The notes under the pieces were generated by a model. It had not been told where the DNA came from and made no database searches. It saw only the letters and a program-made list of their open reading frames with translations. A stretch of DNA of 31,519 nucleotides from a virus. Shown here in pieces: positions 16,264 through 23,304 of this stretch; the stretch's first letter is position 1; each line of letters opens with the position of its first letter. The stretch spans positions 1-31,519 of the IMG/VR virus record IMGVR_UViG_3300036823_000176. The stretch is one strand, 5' to 3'. A program made the translations under genes and the position numbers.

Positions 16264-16482
16264 AGTCCATCGTTTCCCGAGTCTGACACGCACCGCTCGC
16301 CGCGGGCAAGCCGAAATATCGATCCCGATGCTTAACGCGAACCGGATCGCTTCATCGACCTCGGACTGAGGTACCGAGCCGCAGATACCCCGACCCGCCG
16401 CCGCGTCGAGCGCGAGCAGCCGAATGTAACTGAAGCGAGCGAGGAGAGACTCATTGCTCGTGCAGGACCTCGGGATGGCCAC
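16243..16482 (-). CDS. Small hypothetical protein downstream of portal
   Basis: A 79-residue protein whose start lies 32 nt inside the portal gene, in another frame. The middle (DEAIRFALSIGIDISACPRRAVRV) has a helix-strand pattern. The ATG is the only usable start in this frame near the portal stop. It is antisense to the end of the rightward 15916-16263 gene. No known family was recognised. Confidence 0.5.
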   Translation of the reverse strand: MAIPRSCTSNESLLARFSYIRLLALDAAAGRGICGSVPQSEVDEAIRFALSIGIDISACPRRAVRVRLGKRWTSLEPLP

Positions 16483-18742
16483 TGTAGATATTCGGCCCCG
16501 TGGCCGCGGGGTTGCCTTTCGGTTCGGTGGGGCCCCTGCCTTCAGCCCGTTTGCCGCTGAGGCTGTTACCGAACAGGGTTGTCGGGAAATTCACCACGCC
16601 GCCCGGCTGTCCCGGCTGCCCGGCGCCCATTTGCTGCCCGATGTGCGCGACGGCCTGCTCGATGACAGCCTGCTGCAGCTTCTTCTGCTGCAACTGCGCG
16701 ATGTGTTGCATGTAGTGAGTTTCCAGGGCCTTGACGGCCTGCGGGTCGCGCTCGGGGTCGGTGATCGACGCCTCATGATCCTTCCAGTGGCGGATCATGT
16801 GGACCTGATCGTTGTCCATCGGATTGACGTGGACTTCCTCGCCCTCTTCCATGCGCGCCCACTCTTCGCGCGGATCGATCGAGATGTCGGGCGCCGGCGG
16901 TTCGGGAACCAGGTCCGGGAAGTTCGGATCTCCCAACGCTTCGTGCGCATCCCGGGTAACCTGCCAGAGAGCGCGCGGGTTCTGCACGATCAGCGGGTTT
17001 TGCAGGTCGAGCTGATACCGCGCCAGCGCCTGCTCTTTTTTGACTTCTTTACTCCAAACGCTGCTCGCAAACTTCAGCCGGAAGTCGTAACGCCCGTCGC
17101 GGTCCGCCACCGAGATGGCCGAACCGCCGTTACTCGTTGGAAACAAACCATCGGCATCTTCCTCCGTCACACGGAAGAACATCTGCGGAGGCGTGAACAT
17201 GTACTCGAGCTGCCAGAAATGCTGCAGCACGCCCGACATGTCCTCCTGCAGCACCTTCGTATCGAGCGAGATCCGGACGTTGCCCTCCTCGAGCAGCTTG
17301 ACCGTCTGTGTAGCCGTCCGCGGCGCGTTCGGCCGATCCGACTGCCTGCCCAGCTGCAGATCGCTCAGACCTGTGAGCTTCTCGATGTAGGCGAGCACCG
17401 TTTGTTCTTTCCACGTGATCGCGTCCAGGTTGGCGGTGACCGTCAGTTCGCGAATGTCAGTCGCGGGATTGTCGAGCGGAATGAACAACCCGGGCTCGGC
17501 CTGGAACGTGTCGGCGTTCACGCCGGCAGCCGGCCGGTAGCCGAACATCGGCGTCGCGGCGAACTGGGCGGATTCAGTCCCCTGGTTGTGATTCACACGC
17601 AGCTCGTCTTCGAGGTTGATGATCATCTCGGCCATGCCGGGCGACCAGTACGTGCCGTCTTTGCACATGCTCGACTCGACGAACGGGCGGCGGTTCTTCA
17701 TCGTCGGGTAGAGCTCCTCGAGCGACTGCACGCCGATCACGATGTGGAGATCCCAGAGGTACCGGACCACGAAGTCCTTCTGGTACATTTCCCGCTTATC
17801 GAAATCCCACTCGCCAGCGTCCTTCTGCGAACCGCCGCCCTTCTTCCCGACGCCAGCTTTGAGCGGTCGCCACTTCCCGTACCATTCGAGAACTGTCACC
17901 CATTCGCCGGAGGACAGCGGCCGCTGGTAGAGAACACCTTCGGCGAGGTCCTTTTCGAGCTTGATTTCTTCGCCCTCTGACTGCCGTTGCGTGCCGTGCT
18001 GCGACAGGTTGAGGATGGTTTTCCAGTTCTTCGCGATGTTCTGGTACTTGCCCGCGCGCTCTCCACGCAGCAGATCGTCGGGGGTGACCCTGTAGCGCCG
18101 AATCACGAAGGAAAATTCGTGCAGCGTCTTCACCTCTTCCGCCGGCACGATGAAATCATCGGGCCAGAGCGGATCGAACCCCGGCCCGTCGTAGTCGACG
18201 ACTTCCTTGCCGGCCACTTCGAACGTGTCCCGCTTCCACGGCGAGTATGCGACAGACTTGCCAAAGATGAGCTTCCGGAGAACGAACTCGCAGAACGGGT
18301 TCAGCAGCTTCATGCTGTTGAACACCCGCCAGGTCATGTAACGCGAGATCTTCTTGTCCTTGCGGTAGTCGCTGGGCCCCACCGGAACGGCCGTGATCTC
18401 CGCGTCGTCGCCAAACAGCGCGTCCATTTCCTTCGCCCACTTCGTGAAGATGTTCCACTGGATCGCCGGAACCGGAACATTCGAAGCGGTTTCCTCGCCC
18501 ATCGCCTGCGGATCGACCGCGGCGCGCCAGCGCCGGTAGTACTCGCGCCAGCGTTTCATCCGAAGGTTGTGATCGGAGACGGCAGCCCGGTAATCGGTCT
18601 GGATCTTCGAGGCAAGCCGCGAGATCTCGGCGTCCGGCCACTTTAGCTGGAACTCGTGCTGCTGTTGCGTCTGAGGCGGTGGTGCGGTCTGTTGCGGCGG
18701 AGCTGCGGGAGCCGGTGGCTGCGGTGTCACTACCGCTTTCAT
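16451..18742 (-). CDS. Portal protein (P22 gp1-like)
   Basis: A 763-residue protein from the ATG at 18740-18742, with a Pro- and Gln-rich N-terminus. The long helical 'wing and stem' character, a 'RRWRAAVDPQAMGEE' segment, a strong 'WNIFTKWAKEMDALFGDD' region, a 'GPGFDPLWPDDFIVPAEEV' stretch and the Gln-rich C-terminal helix (barrel-like) fit P22-type portal proteins, which are long. It forms the dodecameric DNA gate at one head vertex. A GTCGAAT motif overlaps the ATG. An in-frame GTG at 18728-18730, 10 nt past the motif, could be the true start. Confidence 0.85.
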   Translation of the reverse strand: MKAVVTPQPPAPAAPPQQTAPPPQTQQQHEFQLKWPDAEISRLASKIQTDYRAAVSDHNLRMKRWREYYRRWRAAVDPQAMGEETASNVPVPAIQWNIFTKWAKEMDALFGDDAEITAVPVGPSDYRKDKKISRYMTWRVFNSMKLLNPFCEFVLRKLIFGKSVAYSPWKRDTFEVAGKEVVDYDGPGFDPLWPDDFIVPAEEVKTLHEFSFVIRRYRVTPDDLLRGERAGKYQNIAKNWKTILNLSQHGTQRQSEGEEIKLEKDLAEGVLYQRPLSSGEWVTVLEWYGKWRPLKAGVGKKGGGSQKDAGEWDFDKREMYQKDFVVRYLWDLHIVIGVQSLEELYPTMKNRRPFVESSMCKDGTYWSPGMAEMIINLEDELRVNHNQGTESAQFAATPMFGYRPAAGVNADTFQAEPGLFIPLDNPATDIRELTVTANLDAITWKEQTVLAYIEKLTGLSDLQLGRQSDRPNAPRTATQTVKLLEEGNVRISLDTKVLQEDMSGVLQHFWQLEYMFTPPQMFFRVTEEDADGLFPTSNGGSAISVADRDGRYDFRLKFASSVWSKEVKKEQALARYQLDLQNPLIVQNPRALWQVTRDAHEALGDPNFPDLVPEPPAPDISIDPREEWARMEEGEEVHVNPMDNDQVHMIRHWKDHEASITDPERDPQAVKALETHYMQHIAQLQQKKLQQAVIEQAVAHIGQQMGAGQPGQPGGVVNFPTTLFGNSLSGKRAEGRGPTEPKGNPAATGPNIYSGHPEVLHEQ

Positions 18743-18747
18743 TCGAC
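18741..18747 (-). promoter_or_regulatory. GTCGAAT motif, copy 6, overlapping the portal start
   Basis: GCCGTCGAATG: the motif shares its last bases with the ATG at 18742. If it acts like the other copies, the portal start would be the in-frame GTG at 18730, 10 nt downstream. Confidence 0.35.
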
Positions 18748-18767
18748 GGCGGGTTAAACTCTCCGTC

Positions 18768-18950
18768 ATGCCAGCCTGCAGCGACGAACTGGATCCGTTC
18801 CACGGCGGCGATCGCGGGCCGGAAGGCACGACGGGAGTGACTCCGGAGCCGCGGCGTATCCCGGTCGCGATTCAGAGACTCATGGACGAGGTTCGGAACG
18901 GGCCCGCATCTGCCGGCTCAGCTTCGTACAACCGAGAGCACAACCGCTGA
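18768..18950 (+). CDS. Small rightward protein, YNREHNR C-terminus
   Basis: A 60-residue rightward protein (starts MPACSDELDPFHGG). It ends with a YNREHNR tail after 'RLMDEVRN', a pattern I associate with other small phage proteins. No Shine-Dalgarno is visible. A TAAACT box lies 7 nt ahead of the ATG, so a leaderless transcript is possible. It is divergent from the portal with 25 nt between starts, and the stop is 4 nt before the next gene's ATG. Confidence 0.55.
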   Translation: MPACSDELDPFHGGDRGPEGTTGVTPEPRRIPVAIQRLMDEVRNGPASAGSASYNREHNR

Positions 18951-18954
18951 TCAG

Positions 18955-19269
18955 ATGGCAACCGTACTTCCATCACCTGACTCGCCCAACGCCCCGAAGT
19001 ACTGGCGACACGAAACCGGCGGCGAGTTGCGTATCGCGGTCGAGACATTTCTCAACAACCGCACGATGACGATCCGGCAGATCGCGCTTATGCGGGCCTA
19101 CCTGCGGCAGTGGATCACGTCCCCGGTGTGGGATATGAACCCGGCCAAGGACGTCGCGTCGGAGCGGGCGCTCGCCCGGCTCAGAAGCGCTATCGAGACG
19201 CTGACGAGCGAAGCCGCGATCCGGAAGTGGATCCACCAGGCCCTGGATCAAGGGCACGATCCGCTCTAA
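18955..19269 (+). CDS. Rightward hypothetical phage protein
   Basis: A 104-residue rightward protein (starts MATVLPSPDSPNAPKYWRHE). It has two predicted amphipathic helices: residues ~25-53, with 'TMTIRQIALMRAYLRQWI', and a second near residues 65-95 (RALARLRSAIETLTSEAAIRKWI). It follows the 60-residue gene with a 4-nt gap, so the two form one small plus-strand operon. Its end lies 5 nt from the convergent 19275-19667 gene. A proteobacterial-type phage family seems likely, but no function is known to me. Confidence 0.65.
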   Translation: MATVLPSPDSPNAPKYWRHETGGELRIAVETFLNNRTMTIRQIALMRAYLRQWITSPVWDMNPAKDVASERALARLRSAIETLTSEAAIRKWIHQALDQGHDPL

Positions 19270-19274
19270 GGCAA

Positions 19275-19667
19275 CTAGCCTTTGTCAGCGATCGGGACCG
19301 GCACGTAAGACCGGCTGCCGGTTCGCGTGCTGACCGCCAGCGCATCGACGTCCGGCGCCGCGAGGAAGTTGCCGAGCGCCTTCAACGTCACGCTGCAGCA
19401 TTCGAGGAAAGCGGCCGCACCCAGTTTCTTGCGCGCCTTCTGAATATCCACCTTGCGCTCGATCGAGCAAGACGAGATCCGGAGCGTGTAGCGTTCGCCC
19501 GTGACGACGAACTCGGCTTCAGGATCGCCGGCAGCCGCCAGTCCGGACAGTTCGTTGCGCAGCTTCTGATACAGGCGCTCGGTGGGCGCGAATGCGTCAC
19601 GGAGTTTCACAACGTCGCCGAAGTCGTCGACCGTCTTCGGCGGAACTACTACAAGTTTTGCTTCCAT
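19275..19667 (-). CDS. Hypothetical phage protein
   Basis: A 130-residue protein (starts MEAKLVVVPPKTVDDFGD). It has an N-terminal beta-helix pattern, a 'FVVTGERYTLRISSCSIERKVDI' strand pair and two Cys next to each other (FLECCSV). The GTCGAAT motif lies 8 nt upstream of the ATG. Its role is unknown. It sits between the plus-strand pair and a small basic protein. Confidence 0.65.
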   Translation of the reverse strand: MEAKLVVVPPKTVDDFGDVVKLRDAFAPTERLYQKLRNELSGLAAAGDPEAEFVVTGERYTLRISSCSIERKVDIQKARKKLGAAAFLECCSVTLKALGNFLAAPDVDALAVSTRTGSRSYVPVPIADKG

Positions 19668-19675
19668 CCAGACGG

Positions 19676-19682
19676 ATTCGAC
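19676..19682 (-). promoter_or_regulatory. GTCGAAT start-proximal motif, copy 7
   Basis: CTGTCGAAT on the minus strand, 8 nt before the ATG at 19667 in a 19-nt gap. It differs from most copies in having T rather than C before GTC. Confidence 0.45.
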
Positions 19683-19686
19683 AGCT

Positions 19687-19857
19687 TCAGTGTTTAAACG
19701 TCTTCGCGTTCTTCGCGAACTGCGCTTCCTTGCGGGTGGCTGCGGAGGCGCTGTTCAGCGCTGCCTGTAATTTGCCCGCGGGAATGCTCTCCCCCTGCGG
19801 AACGCCCAGCTTCTTATGGAGGAGTCCCTTGCGGGACGGTTTGATCTTGATCGCCAT
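19687..19857 (-). CDS. Small basic phage protein, MAIKIKP type
   Basis: A 56-residue basic protein (MAIKIKPSRKGLLHKKLG). Its opening matches a small protein family widespread in phages, whose typical start is MAIKIKPSHKGLLH. The C-terminus is helical and Lys- and Ala-rich (KLQAALNSASAATRKEAQFAKN). The frame is open further upstream (from a TTG), but the short form is chosen because of this family start and because a GTCGAAT motif lies 8 nt before it. Confidence 0.7.
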   Translation of the reverse strand: MAIKIKPSRKGLLHKKLGVPQGESIPAGKLQAALNSASAATRKEAQFAKNAKTFKH

Positions 19858-19865
19858 GGAAGGCG

Positions 19866-19872
19866 ATTCGAC
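19866..19872 (-). promoter_or_regulatory. GTCGAAT start-proximal motif, copy 8
   Basis: ATGTCGAAT on the minus strand, 8 nt before the ATG at 19857. A near-copy (CCGTCGAAC) lies about 22 nt further upstream at ~19891-19899. Confidence 0.45.
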
Positions 19873-19970
19873 ATTTAACAGCCGCGCCCGTTCGACGGAA
19901 GCAGAACCGCGTGCCGCAGGCAGAACGTTGCCAGAGTACAAATCAGAACCGTGCGCCGCCGGCGACGGTG

Positions 19971-19997
19971 AAAAACGGTACGGTGCGGGCGCACCGT
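19971..19997 (-). terminator. Rho-independent terminator
   Basis: A hairpin with 7-bp arms (ACGGTGC / GCACCGT, loop GCCC) at 19980-19997 is followed on the minus strand by CCG and five Ts (19975-19971). It lies about 13 nt after the stop of the 50-residue gene and before the GTCGAAT-headed 19687-19857 gene, so it separates two transcription units. Confidence 0.65.
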
Positions 19998-20009
19998 CAG
20001 CCCGACGGT

Positions 20010-20162
20010 TCAGTAGGACACCTGCGCGAATGCCGCTGGCCCGCTCTTGCGTCGCAGTGCCAGCAGCAATGTGAACCCGGGCGCCGGCCGCCGCCGGGCG
20101 ATACAGGCGACGCCCCAGAGCACCAGCGCCGCCGCCGGGACAGCGTACCAGTGCCAGGTCAC
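20010..20162 (-). CDS. 50-residue single-TM protein
   Basis: A small frame from a GTG that overlaps the upstream stop as GTGA. Residues ~5-23 (WYAVPAAALVLWGVACIAR) form one membrane segment, followed by a basic region and a second short hydrophobic patch (FTLLLAL). It directly follows a Tat-like gene and is followed by a terminator. One-TM small proteins of this kind can be holin, antiholin or lysis regulators, but no lysis genes are visible. Confidence 0.55.
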   Translation of the reverse strand: MTWHWYAVPAAALVLWGVACIARRRPAPGFTLLLALRRKSGPAAFAQVSY

Positions 20163-20473
20163 GCTATCTCCACCACGTCGCCGTTCAGAAAGGACATCAG
20201 GTCGCCCGCTGCCCTTTCGTAGGCCCGCGCCTCCGCAACGCCAGGCTTGGGGAAAATGCCCCTACGGTTCGGATTGCCGACCCCATAAGCCCGCATGATT
20301 AAACGATCGATCTCATCGAGCATCGGTTGAATTTCAAACCGCGCGAGAACGAGCGGGTTCGCGTTCGGGACGCTTATGAACTTCGCGCCCCGCACCCAGA
20401 GCAACCGTTCGGGATCGAGGATAGCGGTAGCCGCGAAGCCGCCGAGTAAGCCGAGGAATCCGCGCCGGTTCAT
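20159..20473 (-). CDS. Tat-signal-like phage protein
   Basis: A 104-residue protein. I start it at the ATG 20471-20473, which overlaps the upstream stop as ATGA. The N-terminus (MNRRGFLGLLGGFAATAIL) has a twin-arginine-type motif (N-R-R-G-F-L) followed by a short hydrophobic core. The next segment (PERLLWVRGAKFISVP) recurs in small phage proteins that carry such a signal. Function is not known. It is coupled to the membrane protein downstream by GTGA. Confidence 0.65.
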   Translation of the reverse strand: MNRRGFLGLLGGFAATAILDPERLLWVRGAKFISVPNANPLVLARFEIQPMLDEIDRLIMRAYGVGNPNRRGIFPKPGVAEARAYERAAGDLMSFLNGDVVEIA

Positions 20474-20775
20474 TGTGCCGATTCCGCCGCCGTAGCGGAG
20501 CACGAGTAACAAACAATGGGAACATCCGGCCAGCGATCGGCGATAGCAGCGGCGCTTCCCGGCGAGAGTCCGACGTAATCCCCACACATCGAACAGACTG
20601 CCCGCCGGGCGCCAACACTGCGCGAGGGCCACGCGCCACCAGCAATGATGTCGGGCCTCTCCCCGTCGGCGACCAGGGCAAGTTTTCCCGCTTGCATCGC
20701 GGCATCGAGCCGTCCAAAGATCGCCGGATCGCTACGCGACCGCGCCCGATCGAAGGATTCACGCGCTGACTTCAT
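20470..20775 (-). CDS. Small zinc-binding hypothetical protein
   Basis: A 101-residue protein (starts MKSARESFDRARSRSDP). It has two C-x2-C pairs in its second half (CSMC, CYSC), separated by ~27 residues, suggesting a single zinc site. The first half is a charged helix. A GAGG lies about 5 nt before the ATG. It overlaps the Tat-like gene as ATGA. Confidence 0.6.
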   Translation of the reverse strand: MKSARESFDRARSRSDPAIFGRLDAAMQAGKLALVADGERPDIIAGGAWPSRSVGARRAVCSMCGDYVGLSPGSAAAIADRWPDVPIVCYSCSATAAESAQ

Positions 20776-20807
20776 CGCACCCTCAACATTTCCGCGGCCT
20801 CACGCAT

Positions 20808-20996
20808 TTAGTCGGCTCCTTCGGAGGCCGGTCCGATGCACTCACCCCACAGGGTCATGACTCGGCCATCGTCCATTCGGACTGAGACGCCGATCCTACA
20901 CTGCCGTTCTTCCTCTTCTATCACGCCCGGGGCACCATCCGAAATCCCCAGGTAGCTCCCAAAATCAAGGAATGGAGCAAAGCGAAAACGCCTCAC
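20808..20996 (-). CDS. Small hypothetical protein
   Basis: A 62-residue protein starting from a GTG (MRRFRFAPFLDFGSYLG). It has an acidic middle (GVIEEEERQ) and a beta hairpin pattern (RIGVSVRMDDGRVMTLWGE). Its GTG overlaps the stop of the 26-residue frame as GTGA. Function unknown. Confidence 0.55.
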   Translation of the reverse strand: MRRFRFAPFLDFGSYLGISDGAPGVIEEEERQCRIGVSVRMDDGRVMTLWGECIGPASEGAD

Positions 20997-21073
20997 CGCA
21001 CCCCCACATTCCCGCCACGCCGGTAATCCGGATCCCGCGCCGGGACCGTCAACCAGTAATAGTTAACGCTCAC
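20993..21073 (-). CDS. 26-residue micro-protein candidate
   Basis: A GTG-started frame of 26 codons (MSVNYYWLTVPARDPDYRRG...) that bridges two neighbours exactly: it begins 11 nt inside the end of the 21063-21275 gene and its stop overlaps the next GTG as GTGA. The translation has an aromatic start and charged end and looks protein-like. It fills what would otherwise be a 66-nt gap between the two genes. Coupling on both sides is the main support. Confidence 0.45.
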   Translation of the reverse strand: MSVNYYWLTVPARDPDYRRGGNVGVR

Positions 21074-21275
21074 GGAACCGCTCGGCCATCTCCATGACCT
21101 TTTCCCAGCTCACGAGGGCGATCCCGAAATCGGGGTGCGCTTCTGCGGCAGCAATCTCAATTCCCCTAGCCGAGAATGTGATCAGCGGCCCCTGCTTTGT
21201 CCTTTCGTAGCCGGCGGAGCCGGTCTCGACCGGGGTACGCCTCGGTCGATCCTCGCTGTCACCGTTGCCACTCAT
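21063..21275 (-). CDS. Small hypothetical protein downstream of terminase
   Basis: A 70-residue protein (starts MSGNGDSEDRPRR), acidic and Gly-rich at first, with a helix-strand pattern (PLITFSARGIEIAAAEAHP, ALVSWEKVMEMAERF). The ATG overlaps the terminase stop as ATGA, so it is co-translated with it. The role is unknown. Confidence 0.6.
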   Translation of the reverse strand: MSGNGDSEDRPRRTPVETGSAGYERTKQGPLITFSARGIEIAAAEAHPDFGIALVSWEKVMEMAERFRER

Positions 21276-23017
21276 CGAACCCTCACAGTTCCGCCGCGGC
21301 GGTCATCCCGCGCCGGCTGGCCATACTTTCGCACTTCCGGAGCCTTCAACAGCTCCCGCGCCACCGGCCGCGGCATCCGCATGATGACCACGATCGCCAG
21401 TGCCGTGGCGATGACCGTGTCGTCGTGGCACCCAGCCTGCGCCTCCGCGCGCCCGTTCGGTTTGATCACGAACGTCAGCAGCTCCTGTTGCGTGATCGGG
21501 TCGCGGATCGCGAGGGCCCCCTGCCGGATCGCCTCATCGAGATAACCGATCAGCAGCGGCCGGGACACCCCGGAAGTGTCCCAGCCGATGCGATCGCCCC
21601 TCACCTGCGGGTCCTGATCAGGTGTGACCGATCGGTGGTAGAGCAACGACGAGGGGTAATCCGCGTTCATCATGGCTTCGAGCATTGAGACTCCACCGCC
21701 GCCCGGGTTGCGCTCCCCGCAGCACTGAGCCATGTTGTACCACTGGCAGAACCGCGCCATGTACCGGCCGGTCTCCCCCGGCATCATGCGCGCGCGCAGG
21801 ACCGCGACCTGTTCGCCGGTGTCTCGATCGAGCATCGACCCGACGCTGTAATCCGGGTCCGATGTGCCATCCGCGGGGCCGACATCGAGACCCTGCGCGC
21901 AGTCGGCGCCGCAGGCGTAGAGCCTGCCTTTCTCCGGCCGCTTCCAGATCCGCACGGCGCCGCGATCGCCGGGCAGGAAGATCAGTTGCTTCTCGACGCC
22001 CACGGGATCGGCGACGAGCTCACCGCAAAGCGGATCGCGCTGTACGGGCATCCGCTGGAGGTGCGGCACGCTGAAGCGATTGCGAGAGGACGCGGTGAAC
22101 GCTTCCTCGGGCGTGGCGGGGTGCTCGCGCTGAAACCGGACGGTGTCGCCGGCGAAGTCGTTCTGGATGGTCCACCGGCGCCAGGCCAGCTGCTCGAGGT
22201 CGAGATTGAACTGGCCCTTGAGCTCCAACTCCTCGCGCGTGAGCGAGTTCATGAAGCGTTCGGCGGAGACCGCCGCCGGCATCCGGTTCGTGGGGTGTTC
22301 CCACCAGCCGAGGAAGAGACCGAGCCATTCCGTCTCGATCGAGGGATCGATCGCCTGTTGCCACATCTTGTGGAACGCGTCGCCGATGGTTTTGGCCGTG
22401 CCTTCGATTACTGCCGTGGTGTCGGGCAGCTTCGGGACCGCCGACATCACAGCGGCGAGGAGTTCCGCCGGCCGCGGATAGTAGGGGAACTCCGAAAAGT
22501 GGACGTTCGTCAAACGGAACGAACGCCCGAAGTTGGCGCTGCCCGCCGTCTTCACCTGGATGAAGGAGCTTTCGGGCTCGCCGCCGTATGCGTAATTGAT
22601 GCGCTCGCCGAGCACCTCCGACGGCGGCAGCCGGATCACGCCCGCGAACGGCCGGTAGCGATCGTGGAAGCGCTTGTAGATCGAGAAGATATTCTGCGTC
22701 GAGGTCTCGTCGTGCGCGATGACGGCCGTGTGGACGCCCGCCTGAAACGCCGTCCCGTGAAAGAACTGCGACGCCGTGCCGGTGGTCGCCTGGATGCGCC
22801 TACTCTTCAGGTATATGAGTCTGACGGGAACCCCTTTCGCGCGCTGCTTACGGATCGCTTCGTTCAGTCGGATCTGGCCGGGCCCGGGTTCCATCGGGAC
22901 AACGGCCTTCGCTTCCGTCTCGACCATCAGCGAGGATCGGCAGAACGAGGCGTGGTCGCGGAACTCGCGATAGATCAGGTCGAGGTCCGCGGCGCTTCGA
23001 TTCTCGACGCTGCTCAT
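21272..23017 (-). CDS. Terminase large subunit
   Basis: A 581-residue protein from the ATG at 23015-23017, chosen because it overlaps the previous stop as ATGA; a longer in-frame form exists. It has an atypical Walker A-like segment at residues ~70-79 (LKSRRIQATT), a Walker B-like segment near 168-176 (RLTNVHFSE) and a motif III-like segment (VIEGTAK, ~203-209). The C-terminal nuclease shows the acidic triad of RNase H-like terminases: D372 in CGADCAQG, E435 in GERNPGGGG and D532/D533 in GCHDDTV. It packages DNA through the portal. The order sigma, zinc protein, terminase is unusual; a clear small subunit is not seen. Confidence 0.85.
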   Translation of the reverse strand: MSSVENRSAADLDLIYREFRDHASFCRSSLMVETEAKAVVPMEPGPGQIRLNEAIRKQRAKGVPVRLIYLKSRRIQATTGTASQFFHGTAFQAGVHTAVIAHDETSTQNIFSIYKRFHDRYRPFAGVIRLPPSEVLGERINYAYGGEPESSFIQVKTAGSANFGRSFRLTNVHFSEFPYYPRPAELLAAVMSAVPKLPDTTAVIEGTAKTIGDAFHKMWQQAIDPSIETEWLGLFLGWWEHPTNRMPAAVSAERFMNSLTREELELKGQFNLDLEQLAWRRWTIQNDFAGDTVRFQREHPATPEEAFTASSRNRFSVPHLQRMPVQRDPLCGELVADPVGVEKQLIFLPGDRGAVRIWKRPEKGRLYACGADCAQGLDVGPADGTSDPDYSVGSMLDRDTGEQVAVLRARMMPGETGRYMARFCQWYNMAQCCGERNPGGGGVSMLEAMMNADYPSSLLYHRSVTPDQDPQVRGDRIGWDTSGVSRPLLIGYLDEAIRQGALAIRDPITQQELLTFVIKPNGRAEAQAGCHDDTVIATALAIVVIMRMPRPVARELLKAPEVRKYGQPARDDRRGGTVRVR

Positions 23018-23304
23018 GTGATGCGCACCAGTTCGATTCTTAGCGGGTCGATACTGACCAGCGTGACTTCCGCCGCGCACCGAAGGCAACGGTTGATGTT
23101 TAACTCGGGAGGACCGTCAAGAATCTTATGGTTGACGTACGACTCCTGCCCGCAGTGCGGGCATGCGATCAATGAGAAGCCGGGCCTATCGTTGCCTCTC
23201 CACGCCCGTCCTTCTTCCAGCGTGTAAGGGCACTTGTAGCTTCCCCAGTGCAGCCCACCGCAGTTCGCACACGGAGACTGCGATTCGTACTTCGTCTTCG
23301 TCAC
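23014..23304 (-). CDS. Zinc-ribbon-type small protein
   Basis: A 96-residue protein with three C-x2-C pairs: CANC, CPHC and CLRC. The second (ACPHCGQES) looks like a zinc ribbon. It starts from a GTG overlapping the sigma-factor stop (GTGA) and ends with an ATGA overlap with terminase. A zinc protein between sigma factor and terminase may be a nucleic-acid-binding partner of either. Confidence 0.65.
   Translation of the reverse strand: MTKTKYESQSPCANCGGLHWGSYKCPYTLEEGRAWRGNDRPGFSLIACPHCGQESYVNHKILDGPPELNINRCLRCAAEVTLVSIDPLRIELVRIT

Noticed and set aside
15896-16309. Minus-strand open frame opposite the rightward 115-residue gene
   Set aside because: The plus-strand frame has a good GGAG site and a more protein-like translation; the minus frame is Arg- and Ser-rich.
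16454-17980. Plus-strand open frame of 508 codons
   Set aside because: Antisense to the portal gene, which has a clear family pattern.
19911-20222. Plus-strand frame of 103 codons
   Set aside because: Overlaps the terminator and the single-TM gene; Arg- and Gln-rich shadow composition.
21986-23227. Plus-strand open frame of 413 codons
   Set aside because: Antisense to the terminase, whose motifs are clear.
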